Part shown: positions 1 through 11,602 of the stretch, in pieces
How positions within the stretch are numbered: the stretch's first letter is position 1
How the letters are laid out: each line of letters opens with the position of its first letter
Assembly: GCA_030848705.1 (NCBI GenBank)
Contig: CM061241.1
Coordinates: 81,663,178 to 81,727,177, forward strand
Reading direction: 5' to 3'
Source: Heracleum sosnowskyi
Lineage: Eukaryota > Streptophyta > Magnoliopsida > Apiales > Apiaceae
Length of the DNA stretch: 64,000 nucleotides
Notes under the pieces: model-generated
Seen by the model: the letters and a program-made list of their open reading frames with translations, nothing else
Databases searched by the model: none
What the model was told of the DNA's origin: nothing
Made by a program: the position numbers and the translations under genes

Positions 1-1
1 T

Positions 2-427
2 TGGCCTCTACACAGGATTCTGGGAGAAGACTATCAGACACTGCTATCTGTGTTTAAATGTCTGAAGAAAGATTTTGGTTTCACCAAAACAGCCAAGTCT
101 GAGGTTGTCTCCAAAATTTGTCAAATCAAAGCTAGCTGGAACAAGCCTGGTGCACTTCCCAGAGTATTGAAGTTCCCTCAAACAGGAAAGAAAATTCATC
201 TCCAACCTTTTTGGATGATGGAATTCAGAGATAAGGACAACTGTAGAAGATTCTTCAGAATAGAAGACCAACTGAAGAAGGCATCCAATGAAACTCTGAG
301 ATTAATGCAATCCAAGTTGGGGAATCAAGATGAAGAAGAGAAGATTTTCTACAGAAGACTTCAAGCTCAGATTGAGGAGAACAATGCAAGAAAAGGGAAG
401 AAAACAAGACCACGAAGGCAAAGATGA
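2..427 (+). CDS. 3' end of an LTR-retrotransposon ORF (partial)
   Basis: The frame is open from the window edge to a TGA at 425-427, so this is the C-terminal part of a longer protein. About 141 residues are visible. They are rich in Lys, Arg, Gln and Glu and end in a very basic tail (GKKTRPRRQR). I recognise no catalytic motif, so I cannot say whether it is the end of the gag-pol polyprotein or a separate ORF beside the 3' LTR. The assignment to a retrotransposon rests on position: about 190 nt downstream comes a polypurine tract at 611-620, directly followed by a TGTTA..TAACA long terminal repeat. No host gene is needed to explain it. Confidence 0.55.
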   Translation, partial: WPLHRILGEDYQTLLSVFKCLKKDFGFTKTAKSEVVSKICQIKASWNKPGALPRVLKFPQTGKKIHLQPFWMMEFRDKDNCRRFFRIEDQLKKASNETLRLMQSKLGNQDEEEKIFYRRLQAQIEENNARKGKKTRPRRQR

Positions 428-610
428 AAAATCTGCTCAGACTAGAGGAGCAACTCCGTGCACTTGTTTTGTAAGATTTTCTACTTTGCATTTCAATTAA
501 ATTCAATGAAGCTCAATGCAATTTCTATTTTTATCATGTGTAATTTGACTGAGTGTTTTTGTTATTATCAAGGCTTTTGAGTTATGGCTGTTATTCTATC
601 AGTTATAAAT

Positions 611-620
611 TGAGGGAGAT
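611..620 (+). other. Polypurine tract of copia-type element 1
   Basis: Purine-rich TGAGGGAGAT lies directly before the TGTTAGGAATATG start of the LTR, the normal primer position for plus-strand DNA synthesis. It fixes the orientation of the element as plus. Confidence 0.75.
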
Positions 621-1624
621 TGTTAGGAATATGTTGTTCTTGATGATAGTAATAAAAACACTTAGTAGATTTTGTATTAAGTCATTTTGTAACTGTCAAC
701 GGAATGGCATGCTTTGCAGCGTTTCGTTGACAGGAAGCTCATCAACGAAATGAGTGATGTAGCAATTGCACTGTACAATACTTCACAGTTTGATATGCAT
801 TTGTTGTATGTATTAGATAGGTTTTCTAAGTCATGTTGACTTAGTACTAGATAGGCAAAATAGGCTGGTGAATTGTAAATATATTAAGCCATGTAATTTT
901 GCCTAAGTGAAGACATGTCAACGGAATGAAGATGACTCTATCAACGAAACGAGGAATACACCATCAACGGAATGAAGAATAAAGCTATCAACGAAACACA
1001 TTTCCCTGCTATCAACGGATCATTATTGCTTTTCTGAATAGTTGACAAAGTGATAGTGACAGTTTTCTGACAGATCAAAAGGGAGATTTGTAAGTGTACT
1101 TTGCATTGGAAGCCATCAAAATGGACATAGAGAATAAGGAAACATTTCAATTTCCAATCTGGTTTTTGAGTGGGATCACTATAAGACTGAAGACAGAAGA
1201 CAAAGATCTCCAAGGACCATTGGACAAAAGGGATGAAAAGCAAGCTACTAGCGGTTATCTTTAGTGTACTTTAGAGTAGCCAAAAATAGCATTGTAAACT
1301 TGGGAATATATATAACAAAGTGTAGCAGTTAAAATAAGAGTGAGAGAAGAAAAACAAACAGATTGTATTAGCTATCTTTGAGAGCATACTTCTCTACATT
1401 CTTGTAACTGAACAGCTGTGTACATTTTGTATCACAGATTATTTCCGCAATAAAAACACTTCAGTTGGATCATCAAACAATCCAACTGAAATTATTTAAG
1501 TGCTTGTGTTTTTATTTTAAAAGTTCAGTATTATTTCGAAAGTTGTTTTAAATCTAAAATATCTAGAATTGTATTCAACCCCCCCCCCCCTTCTACAATT
1601 CTGTTAGGTCATTTGGGATTAACA
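621..1624 (+). mobile_element. 3' LTR of copia-type element 1 (about 1 kb)
   Basis: The LTR starts TGTTAGGAATATG after the polypurine tract and ends ..GGGATTAACA, giving TGTTA/TAACA inverted ends. It holds a C10 tract at about 1579-1590 and, in the upstream part, several copies of a TCAACGRAAYGA motif; five of them are regularly spaced at 918-1022. The size and the CCCCCC-TTCTACAATT end resemble SIRE/Tork-type copia LTRs. The 5' LTR lies left of the window. The next bases (from 1625, GAGCTTG..) belong to the LTR of a second element, so this element inserted into that LTR. The predicted 5-bp target duplication is GAGCT, but only the right copy can be seen here. Confidence 0.8.
918..1022 (+). 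repeat. 23-24 bp tandem motif in the LTR U3 region
   Basis: TCAACGGAATGA or TCAACGAAACGA starts at 918, 941, 964, 988 and 1012, that is every 23-24 bp. GGAATGA and GAAACGA versions alternate. Further copies lie at about 697 and 738, with an inverted one at about 720. Regular spacing inside U3 suggests a transcriptional enhancer array, but no function is proven. Confidence 0.7.
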
Positions 1625-1705
1625 GAGCTTGTAAGTTGTAATCCTGTAAATCTTTGAAGCTTTAATGGAGTTTATGAATGTTATACAGTATTAATGAATG
1701 TAACA
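1625..1705 (+). mobile_element. Right-hand remnant of the 5' LTR of copia element 2
   Basis: The 81 bp from GAGCTTG to ..GAATGTAACA match the last 75 bp of the 3' LTR at 6606-6680, apart from a short insertion near the start and a few substitutions. The rest of this LTR is displaced left of the window by insertion of element 1. It ends in TAACA, directly followed by the primer-binding site. Confidence 0.85.
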
Positions 1706-1717
1706 TGGTATCAGAGC
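1706..1717 (+). other. Primer-binding site (initiator-Met tRNA type)
   Basis: TGGTATCAGAGC directly follows the LTR end. It is the classic plant Ty1/copia site, complementary to the 3' end of initiator methionine tRNA. Confidence 0.9.
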
Positions 1718-2050
1718 GCGAGATTACGATCTTTATCATTTCTTTTGCAAAAATTTGAGGTATTATCTTGATTTTTCCGCAAATTTTTGTTGAGATCATT
1801 GTTTTTTGTTCATATCTGATATGTATCGCCTTCTTCATTGATTGTATAATCATCTTCATTGATTATATCATCATTTTTTTTACAGTTTTATCAATTGATT
1901 TGTTAGTTGATCTATGATTGATTACATTAGTATCGATTCACAATCCGATTGAACTTTGTGCGATCATAAATTGAGTTTAGTTTTCGATTATTGAGTGTTT
2001 TTTCTATTTCTTGATATTAAATTGTTTTTAATATCAAATCAATCATCAAA

Positions 2051-5000
2051 ACGGCTGCACAAACAAATGATACTTCACATGATTCATCTTCTATGTATTA
2101 CCTAAATTCTTCTGATAATCCTGGAATGAAACTTGTTTCGATGAAATTTAATGGAACTGGTTATGGAGATTGGAAGAGGTCAATACTTATTAGTCTTGCT
2201 GCTAAGGAACTGATGTTGCGTATAAGGCTGGGGATAGATGTAATAACATGTTGATTTCATGGATTTTGGGAGTTTTAGATCAAGATATTTCAAGAAGTGT
2301 TTTGTATTTTGCTACGGCTAGGGATATTTGGTTGAATCTTGGGGAACGGTTTGGTCAAGCATCAGGAACATTGTTGTATGCTTTACATCAATAACTTCAT
2401 GAAATTCGACAAAGTCATGATAGTATATCTAATTGCTATACAAAAATTAAGATGTGGGATCAATTGGACTCAATATATGCTATTCCAGTTTGTAGTTGTG
2501 CAAACTGTACTTGTGAAATTGCTTCTAAGATGATAAAGTTGCAGCAAGATAGACGACTAGTATAATTTTTGATGAAGTTGAATGATGGATTTGAGGTTAT
2601 AAGAGGAAGCATTCTGGTTATGAGTCATTTACCTAGTATTTCACATGCTTATAGACTATTGATGCAAGAAGAGAATCATAAGAAGCTATATCAAGTCTCT
2701 AATGTCTCTAATACAATGGATGATCATGTATCACTAGTAGCTAATAGGAGGTTTGGACATGATAAGTATAAATTTCAGCAACAGAAACCTGGTTTCTCAT
2801 ATTCTAGAGGAAAAGTTAATAGTTTTTACTGTGAGCATTGCAAAATGCAAGGACATACAATTCAAAGATGTTATAAACTACATGGATATCCACAGAATTC
2901 TCAGAATTTTTGATCTGATAAGAAACATGCTGTAGTGGCACAATTTGATGATACAGATATTTCAGATATTTTATCTCAGAACGAAAATGAAGATTCACAC
3001 ACTTTCACTACAGCTCAATACAAACAGATATTATAATTACTTGGGAAAGAAAAGAGTAATGCCATTGAAGGTCACTACAACAAATCAGCAAATGTTGCAG
3101 ATAAATTCTGCTTTACTTCTTTCAATGGTATTAAATGGATTTTAGACAGTGGAGCAACATACCACATGTGTTTTGATTTATCTCTGTTCACACAATATCA
3201 TCAAGTTGAAGGTTAGAATAATTTCATAACTATTCCTAATGGGAAGAAAGTGCCCACTACACATTTTGGAACAGTACAAGTTAATAATGATATTATCTTG
3301 GAAGATGTTTTGTATGTGCCAGATTTTAAATTCAATCTGGTTTCAATTCCCAAGCTTTGCAAAGATAAGAATTGTTCAGTTACTTTTACTAACAATTCTT
3401 GTTTTCTCTAGGGGCCTTTGATGAGGCCACAAGCTCTTGGTAATCTTAAGGATGGCTTGTATTACTTGGAATGGGTATCAGATTCTCAATCTCCAAACAT
3501 TTCTAATTCTCCAAGTTTACAGGTCCATTCTACTATAGCTTATTCAGTAGCTACTTCTATTTCAAAAAATACCACTGCTGAAATCACTAATGCCAAGTTG
3601 TGGCATCTTCGAATGAGACATTTGCTTGTTTCTACTATGTCTCGTATCAAATGTTTACAAAACCAAGTGTCTTCTTCTTTGCCTGATATTTGTCAAATAT
3701 GTCCAGTTATTAAGCAATCTCGAATTCCTTTTCCTCATGTCAGTAATTCCAAAGCTCAACACATCTTTGACACCATTCATATTGACACATGGGGGCCCTT
3801 CAAACCTGCTACATATAATAGTCATAAATTTTTCCTTACTATAGTTGATGACTATAGTAGGATGACTTGGATTTTTCTAATGACTCATAAGTCTGATGCA
3901 ATTGATATTATTCTGCAATTTATGGCTTATGCTCATAGACAGTTCAAGGTTGATGTTCTGGTTATTAGGAGTGACAATGATCCAGAACTTTGTGAAGGAA
4001 CATTGAAGCAATTTTATCTACAGAAGGGTATAATTCATCAGAAAAGATGTACATACTCTCCCCAGAAAAATGGTATAGTAGAGAGAAAACATAGACATAT
4101 TCTAGATACTGCAAGAGCATTGTACTATCAGTCCAAGTTGCCAATTGCTTATTGGGGAGAATGCATTTTATCTGCAGTCCATCTAATAAACAGGATGCCT
4201 CTACAGGTAATAAGCTTCATTAGTCCTTATGAAATACTACATGGTTTTGCTCTTGATCTGCAACATATTAAGGTTTTTGGTTGTTTATGTTACAATAGCA
4301 ATCCTCAAGGTCATAGAACTAAATGTGATCAAAGAGCAAGAGCTTGTACTTTTATTGGATATCCAGCTGGTCAAAAAGGATATAAAGTTTTGGATACGTC
4401 TTCTCTACAAATTTTTACTTCCAGAGATATTAAATTCCATGAGTAGCACTTTCCATTTCATTTTAATGCTTCTTCTTCCTCTGCACCTATTCCATTTCAT
4501 GAAATCTCTCTTCCAGTTGTTTTTCATATACCTCACAGTCCTGATCACTCTCAATCTCATACCGATCCTATTACATCTTCTCCTGACACTATTGTTTTTG
4601 ATGACTCTAGCACTTTACACTCTGAATCATCCTTGAGAAGAAGCACTAGAACTCTCAAACTACCATCTAAATATACTGATTTTGTTTGTAATGTTTCTCA
4701 GCTTGTCCATTCTCACTGGTGTAACTTAGTTTCATATTCTAGCTTACCTACTTCTTTTCATGCTTTTGTCTCTCAACATGAGTTGTTAATCGAACCAACT
4801 ACGTATGCAGAAGCATGTCTAGATGCTAGATGGCAAGATGCAATGGCAAAGGAATTACAAGCCTTACATTGTAATAAAACCTGGGAATTAGTATCTTTGC
4901 CATATGGTAAGAAACCGATTGGATGTAAGTAGGTTTATAAAATTAAGTATAAGGTTGATGGGAGTGTTGAAAGATTTAAAGCTCGGTTGGTAGCCAAGGG

Positions 5001-6372
5001 TTACAACCAAAAATTGGGGATCGATTTTGAAGAGACTTTTTCTCCAGTGGTTAAGATGGCCATTGTTCGTTGTATTCTTGCATTAGTTGCACACAAAGGA
5101 TGGAAACTGTATCAAATTGACGTTAATAACGCGTTTTTACACGGTGATTTACAAGAAGAAGTCTATATGACAGCTCCACTTGGTTTATCCAATCCTGATA
5201 ACATGGTCTATAGACTTCTCAAGTCTTTGTATGGTTTAAGACAAGCGTCTCGACAATGGTTTTCAAAATTGGTTGGTGAGTTGCTTTCTAAAGGATATTC
5301 TCAATCAAAAAATGATTATTTTCTTTTTATCTGAAAGTGTGGAGATTTAATTAATGTGGCAGCAGTTTACGTTGATGATATCATTCTTACTGAAAATTAT
5401 TATTGTAGTATTCATACTCTTAAGTTGCATCTTGACAATGTTTTCAGTATCAAGGATTTGGGCCAATTGAGTTACTTTTTGGGTATATAAATTGGTTATT
5501 TACCCTCTGGAATTTCTTTAACTCAAAAGAAATTTACTTCTGAGCTCTTGAAAGATGTTGGTCTTTCAGATTGTAAATCTGCAGTAACTCTATTGCCTTT
5601 TAATCTCAAACTCCATGCTTATGAAGGTGAAATATTTTCTGATGCTGTACAATACAGATGCCTTGTTGGAAAGCTTAATTTTCTTACTCATACTTGATCG
5701 GACTTAGCATACACTGTCCAACATCTTAGTCAGTTTTTGAAATTACCAAGAGTTTCTCACTATCAAGCTTTACTACATATGCTTTGATATGTTGCCTCCA
5801 CTTCTGGCCAATGCATCATTTTGAAAGGCAATGATTAGTTAACTCTATAGGCGTTTTCTGATTCAGATTGGGGTGCTTGTCTTGATACTCGCAGGTCAAT
5901 TTCTGGTTACATTCTCCTTCTTGGTAACTCTCATGTCAACTGGAAATAGAAGAAACAAATTATTGTTTCTAAAAGCTCTTCTGAAGCTGAATACAGGTCA
6001 TTGTCCGTTGCTGCATCCGAGGTTACTTGGATGGTTCGTTTGCTTGAGGAATTAGGGGCCACGAATCTCAAATCTGTCACCCTTCATTGCGACAATCAGA
6101 GTGCAATCCACATTGCCAAGAACCTCGTTCATCACGAACGAACTAAACATATTGAAATTGATGTCCATTTCATTCGGGACAAAGTTTTGGAAGGTCTTCT
6201 ACAAATTACCTATCTCCCTACTTCTTCTCAGTTAGCTGATGTATTTACGAAGATCCTTCCTTCTGCACATTTTAATGATCTTCTCTCCAAACTTGGCATG
6301 TCTGTTAACACGCCTCGTTTGAGGGGGGATGTTGATATATGTGACATCACGCAAACATCACAACAGAATTAA
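2051..6372 (+). pseudogene. Decayed Ty1/copia gag-pol polyprotein
   Basis: All copia domains can be read in order, but only by switching frame and passing stops. Gag runs from about 2051, where the start codon seems to have become ACG, to about 2910. It includes the zinc knuckle CEHCKMQGHTIQRC at 2830-2871. The protease core WILDSGATYHMC is near 3139. The pre-integrase zinc region follows at about 3590-3720, and the integrase core at about 3770-4200, with IDTWGPF, SDNDPEL (normally SDNGPEF) and GIVERKHR. The reverse transcriptase begins at about 4800, with FSPVVKM, VNNAFLHGDL and a YVDDIIL active site near 5370. RNase H lies at 6000-6320 (CDNQSAIH). A TAG at 4930-4932 replaces the Trp of GCKWVYK, and other breaks follow near 5333 and between 5490 and 5830. 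The element is not autonomous. Confidence 0.93.
6321..6329 (+). other. Polypurine tract of copia element 2
   Basis: GAGGGGGGA precedes the LTR start TGTTGATATATGTGAC, as expected for a plus-strand copia element. Confidence 0.8.
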
Positions 6373-6680
6373 GTTGATGTGGGTGATTAGTCACATGTCC
6401 TTCACTCAACAGCACATACACTCTAACAATACCACAAGTTAGTTACAAGAACAGAATGACAACTCAGCATACAAGTTGCACATCCATTCTGAGTATAAAG
6501 ACAAGTAGTATTGATTCAGTAAAACAACTTTTCATTCATTTTGCTTCTTCACTAAGAAATGTAGAAATGTACTACTCTAGTTATGTGTAATCAATAGATA
6601 GTTACAGAGCTTGTAATCCTATAAATCTTTGAAGCTTTAATGGGGTTTATGAATGTTATACAGTATTGATGAATGTAACA
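6330..6680 (+). mobile_element. 3' LTR of copia element 2 (351 bp)
   Basis: It starts TGTTGATATATG after the polypurine tract and ends GAATGTAACA. The right end matches the 5' LTR remnant at 1625-1705. It is followed by ACAAT, a candidate target duplication whose partner lies left of the window. The tail of the old pol frame (stop at 6370-6372) reads into it, as is common in this group. Confidence 0.88.
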
Positions 6681-7349
6681 ACAATTGCCTACAAGGTCCT
6701 CAAAGCCTGCAAGGTCCACCAATCCCGCAAGGATTGGACATGACATGTAGCACAACAGACAAGTACACACAAGACAAAGCTAACAAGGACAAGGCACTGA
6801 CACCTGCAGCAAAGTTGGCACAAGTACATGGTCCCAGGACAAAATGTAACTGACACAAGGTTGACATTAACCCCCGACCAAGATCCTAATTTGTAGCCCT
6901 TGTCCCCCACATGGACACTCAGTCATGTGCGATACATGAGCCTATATATACCCCCTAGTCACTTCAATGCAGGGGGTTCACAACATTCATTACACTCACA
7001 CCACATTTAATTTCTGATAGGTTTTACTTTACCTTCTCTCTACTTTCTCTCTCTAGAAATTAATACACATTTATATACTTGTATTATGATTTCTGTTCAC
7101 CGGATACTTATTCTCACACCGGAGGTGCTTACGGAGACATAACCCCCCGCGGGCATTTCCATTTCAGGGAGCTTGGCGGCGATTTCGGCAAAGCTCAACA
7201 AGCCCGACAAGCTCGACATGACCAACAAGGTACAACAAGCCAAACAAGTTCGACAAAGCCCAACAAGTCTAACGAGTCAAACAAATCCAACAAGCATCTA
7301 TTCAAACACAACACCAAGGAAGTAGAGTACGACGGTAGAACGACTTATC
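6681..7349 (+). repeat. Probable fragment of another LTR or retroelement leader
   Basis: The stretch is less AT-rich than its surroundings and has short degenerate repeats. One set is built on CAAGGTCC and GCAAGG near 6690-6740; another is built on about 10-bp AACAAGYCYGAC units at 7190-7300. A TATATATA box lies near 6950, and an ACCGGAGGTGCTTACGG..ACCCCC segment at 7120-7150 resembles the R/U5 and leader region of Ty3/gypsy elements. No PBS, polypurine tract or coding domain is visible, so the assignment is tentative. The open frame at 7079-7354 is a by-product of the repeats. Confidence 0.3.
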
Positions 7350-7376
7350 AATAATAATAATAATAATAATAATAAA
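7350..7376 (+). repeat. (AAT)n microsatellite
   Basis: About nine ATA/AAT units in a row. Confidence 0.9.
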
Positions 7377-7605
7377 TATTAAAGAAACATTTCTATAAAT
7401 TTTATTACTAGTTTCCAATATTTTTGAAAGTATATCACTATATCTAAATTCAAAAATCAAGATATTAAATTACGCTCGTTTCGATATTATCATATCAACA
7501 CTCTAGTTTCGTGATTAAAATAAATTATAATATATTTTTGATAATAGTATTCAAATATATTTTATAAAAATGAATATGAGATGAGGTCTATACAATTATA
7601 TATGA

Positions 7606-9138
7606 CTAGCTTATAGCCCATGCAATGCACCGGTCATTTTCTTAATATTTATAATTATACTAATTTATAAAATTTTCTTAATATTTATAATAATTTTAAC
7701 TTTAAATGTTATTTTATTTTTAATTTTAACAATATAAATATTTATTTTTAACATTTTTGATATATTTTTGAAATTTTGAAGAACTAATATATCTATTAAA
7801 ATATATTTCTTTATATTTAAAAATTAAATTTTTTGAAGCTAAAATAAATTAAAAAAATAAAAATTATTAGGTCTGGAACGTTCACTTTACTCTTTGGACT
7901 CTATCTTGAATTTTAAAACTCATACTTGAATTTTTTTACGGTCCATACAAAATTTTCAAAATAAACTTTAATTTAGTGATGGTTTAACAATTATTATTCA
8001 AGTGAAACCGTTCACAATTTGAGTAGAAATTGTTCACAATTTGAGTAGAAAAAAGGTTACATTTTGCGTTAAAATTTTTATTCAATTTATTCAATTTACC
8101 TTTTATTTGGTTTAATTTATTAAAATATATTATTTATTATTTAAATATATTTTTTTTAACAACCAAATACATTTATATATATTGGATCTAACAGTTTTCA
8201 TCAATCTGAAGATCTAATGGTACGTATCGTTTGACGGATACAAAATATTTCTTGAATCCAAATTCTTATTCATTATAAATAATGGAAAAGGAATATTTTT
8301 TATTAATAGATCTAAGAATTGCTAATTATTTAATTGATCTGTGCAACACATGGTTCTTTTTTTAATATTTAATTATTTTAGTTTAATTTTTTTTAATATT
8401 TAATTGTTTTTAATTTACATGATCACTTTGTAGTTAAAAATTGATATTTATTAGATATTAAACAACCAAATTTACTATTTGTGCTCTATCTTAGGTTCTA
8501 AAAATTAGATTTTACAACCCACGTAAAACTCACAAAGTAATATTTAATTTAGTGATGATTGTTATTCATCTTTTTTTAAGATCAATGATCATCATCGATT
8601 TAGCGGTACATAGACCAAACTTTTGGATAAAATCTCTTTTACGCGTATTATATATAAGAAAATAATATTTTGGTACTCATGACCAAACTACCATACTACC
8701 AAATTTTTGGATCAGATCATTGTTACGCTTATTATATATAAGAATATAATTATATAATTGGGTATAATTATATAGATGATATAACATAGCCCGTGTAATG
8801 CTCGAAATTTTAATAAATATTTATAAATATATTAATTCATGAATTTTCATAATACTTATAAATTATTAACAACTATAATCCAACTGAAAGTTACGAATTC
8901 TATTCAAATTAGGAAATCTACTCGTATTTGGTTTATATTATTAAAATACACCTTTTCCTATTTAAATATAATCCTACTAACAATCAAATACACTTTTTAA
9001 TATTAGATTTAACGGTTCAATTAAATATATTTTAAGATGAACGATATTTATTGATTTGACAGTACACTGACTAGACTATCAAAATCGGACTACCTAATTT
9101 TTGGATAACATCCCTCTTAAACTTATTATATATAAGGA
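7606..9138 (-). mobile_element. Old Helitron-like repeats, minus orientation, partly tandem
   Basis: CTAGCTTATAGCCCATGC at 7606 is the reverse complement of a Helitron 3' end (hairpin followed by CTAG) and is flanked by A. ATATATAAGGA ending at 9138, followed by T, fits the reverse complement of a TC.. 5' end. Inside, related units recur. Each has a 'TTTGG.TC.ATCTTG..TTTTAAAA' part, a 'GTGATGGTTTAACAA' part, a 'CCAAATACA.TTT' part and an end ..TTATTATATATAAG (near 8655, 8740 and 9130). A second degenerate minus-strand 3' end lies near 8790 (CATAGCCCGTGTAATGCTCG). There is no coding capacity. Exact element borders cannot be fixed by eye. Confidence 0.45.
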
Positions 9139-9756
9139 TGTAGTTTTTTTTTTGAAGAACATATATAAGGATGTAGTTAGTTTACATAATCAAATTGTAG
9201 CTAAAAAATAATATTTATTAGGTTTTACATGCCTAATTTTTATTTGTGTTATATCTTGTTTTCTAAAAATTAGATTTGTACGATTATACTCACAAAATAA
9301 TCTTTAACTAAGTGATGGTTTAACAACTCTTTTTCCAATTAAAACTACTCTCGGAGAAAAGAAAGTGACAGATTTTTACACTATTTGATAAAGAAAATCT
9401 AATTATATTTGATTTAAATTATCAATATCATTTTTAGTATTGAAATACAAGTGTTCTACTAACAACCTAATACACTTTTTAATGTTAGATCCCATGATTG
9501 TCATCTATCTATTTTAAGATCTCACGGTTCTTATTATTTTTGATATAAAATATAAATTGAATATAGTTTATGAATTAATTAAATTGATCTCTTTATTAAG
9601 TTATGCTTGCTTTTTAGTTTATATTTTTAAAAATCCAAATCTAATGCAATCGCTTTGAGCTTAGATATTATGATATAATATAATTTTGATCGTCTATTTG
9701 AAAATTGTAGATCCAACGATTGAGATTATTTTGGCGGCGAGGACCGGACTACCAAA
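9139..9756. repeat. Further copy of the same old repeat, split by Helitron A
   Basis: The sequence resembles the units at 7606-9138, including 'GTGATGGTTTAACAA' near 9310 and a late ACCAAA. It continues after the Helitron at 11024 with TATTTGGATAAAATCTC, which matches the join seen uninterrupted near 8615-8640. There are no genes. Confidence 0.5.
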
Positions 9757-11023
9757 TCTATACTATATTATTAAAGCCGAAACATTGAAAGTTTTGATTT
9801 TCGGTTTTCAGTCGGTTTTCGGTCTTTTATTCTATTTAATAAATAATTAAAAAAATATAAAAATAGTAACTAGATGATTGCCTTTTATAATTAAAACATT
9901 TTTTTTCCTAACAAAATCTACTCATTTTTCAAAAATATCATGGAAATTATCTTTAAATTAAAATATATTACCATTTATATTTGTTATCACTAAAATCTCC
10001 GTTTTCCAAAAATATGAGGTGTAATCCTTACTTATTTATTTTAAAACCGATTTTAATACTCTATTTAATAAATAATAAAATAATGTAAAAATTGTAACTA
10101 GCTGATTGCCTTTTATAATTAAAAAAAAAATCCAACAAAATCTACTCATTTTCCAAAAATATTACGACAATTACCTTTAAATTAAAGCATATTATCTTTT
10201 ATATTTGTTATCACTAAAATCCCTATTTTCCAAAAATATGAGCTACAATCCTTTCTTATCTATTTTAAAACATATTTTAATATTTTATTTAATAAATAAT
10301 AAAATAATATAAAATAGTAACTATATGATTGCCTTTTATAGTTAAAACATTTTTTTTCTAACAAATTTTTCTTCTTTTCCAAAAATATCACGGGTAATTG
10401 CCTTTAAATTAAAATATATTACCCTTTATATTTGTTATCACTAAAATCTCTATTTTCCAAAAATATCAAGTGCAACCCTTACTTATATATTTTAAAATAT
10501 ATTTTAATACTTTTAATTATTTTAAAAAACTTACCTATTTTAACAAGTGAACGTTTTTTTTAACAAATACAATTAATATAATTAAAACACATCTAAAAAT
10601 ATTACAGACAATTACTTTTTTTTTAATTAAAACATGTTAACTTTTCTATTTGTCCTTATTAAAAAAACTTACTTATTTTAACATGTCGACGTAGTTTTTT
10701 AATAAATACAATTAATATAATTAAAACACTTCTAAAAATATCACGGAAAATTGCTTTTTTTTTTAATTAAAACATGCTAGATTTTCTATCTGTCCTTATT
10801 ATTAATATTATTTTATTATAAAATAATATTAATAATACCTCATTTATCTTCCTTAGCCCCATCTATATATTTTTATATTTTTTATGTTCTAATTAATATT
10901 TAAGTTTCTCATTTTATAATTTATCATATTAAATTTTTACTTTTATTTTAATATTTTCCGTTCATATTAAATTTTTTAGTTTATTATTTTTTAAGGTCGT
11001 GCCTTGCACGAGTTACAGGCTAG
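9757..11023 (+). mobile_element. Helitron A, non-autonomous (1267 bp)
   Basis: The 5' end TCTATACTATATTATTAAAG is preceded by A. The 3' end has a short hairpin (GTCGTGCCTTGCACGAG) and then GGCTAG, followed by T. Insertion between A and T, TC..CTAG ends and a subterminal hairpin define Helitrons. The inside is AT-rich with repeated 'CCAAAAATATCACGG' and 'TTGTTATCACTAAAATCTC' blocks and no Rep/helicase. A close relative lies at 56127-57606. Confidence 0.78.
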
Positions 11024-11602
11024 TATTTGGATAAAATCTCTTTTACGATTATTATATATAAAGATATAATTTTGTAAATATGAATTTATCTATATTATTT
11101 AATAAAAAATGATTTTTACCTTTTTTTGTTACACTTTATTACATGATTTTTTTTTTTTTTTTGCAAAATTAATGTAAGTTATATACACATGTTTTGACCG
11201 TGTTGTGAACTGAAATTTTTTAGTAGGCAAAGTTGTTCATTTTATGATAATGTCTGATACTTCTCTTTAGTAGTCATGGTCTAATACTTTTTTTTTTTTT
11301 TTTGGTGGTAAATTAAGTCCTTTGTTCAGATGCTTGTCTCTAGTTCGGCTAACAATCTAATCCACAAACAAGTCAACAATGTAAGGTTTTATTAGCATCA
11401 TAATGCCCTAAATCTCATTTTTACCTGCAAAGTTTAGTATACATGTGGGAAAAGTTCACAATTAATTAGGAGTAACTGTGAGGTTGTGGAACGCTTTTTT
11501 TTCTCTCTTTATCTTGAAATGGCTTCTTTGACTGCATCATGTCCTGAATATATAATTCATGCAGTGCACTTCATTTATCCTGTTCTTTTGATACAAACAA
11601 GT
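11024..11602. other. Intergenic, no gene seen
   Basis: AT-rich spacer with T-runs near 11150 and 11290. It lies downstream of the PPR gene and should hold its 3' UTR; no further feature is supported. Confidence 0.6.

Noticed and set aside
1706..1717. Possible tRNA gene near the TGGTATCAGAGC motif
   Set aside because: It is a primer-binding site; no cloverleaf follows.
7079..7354. 91-codon Gln/Ser-rich open frame
   Set aside because: The frame comes from degenerate 10-bp AACAAG repeats and runs into the AAT microsatellite.
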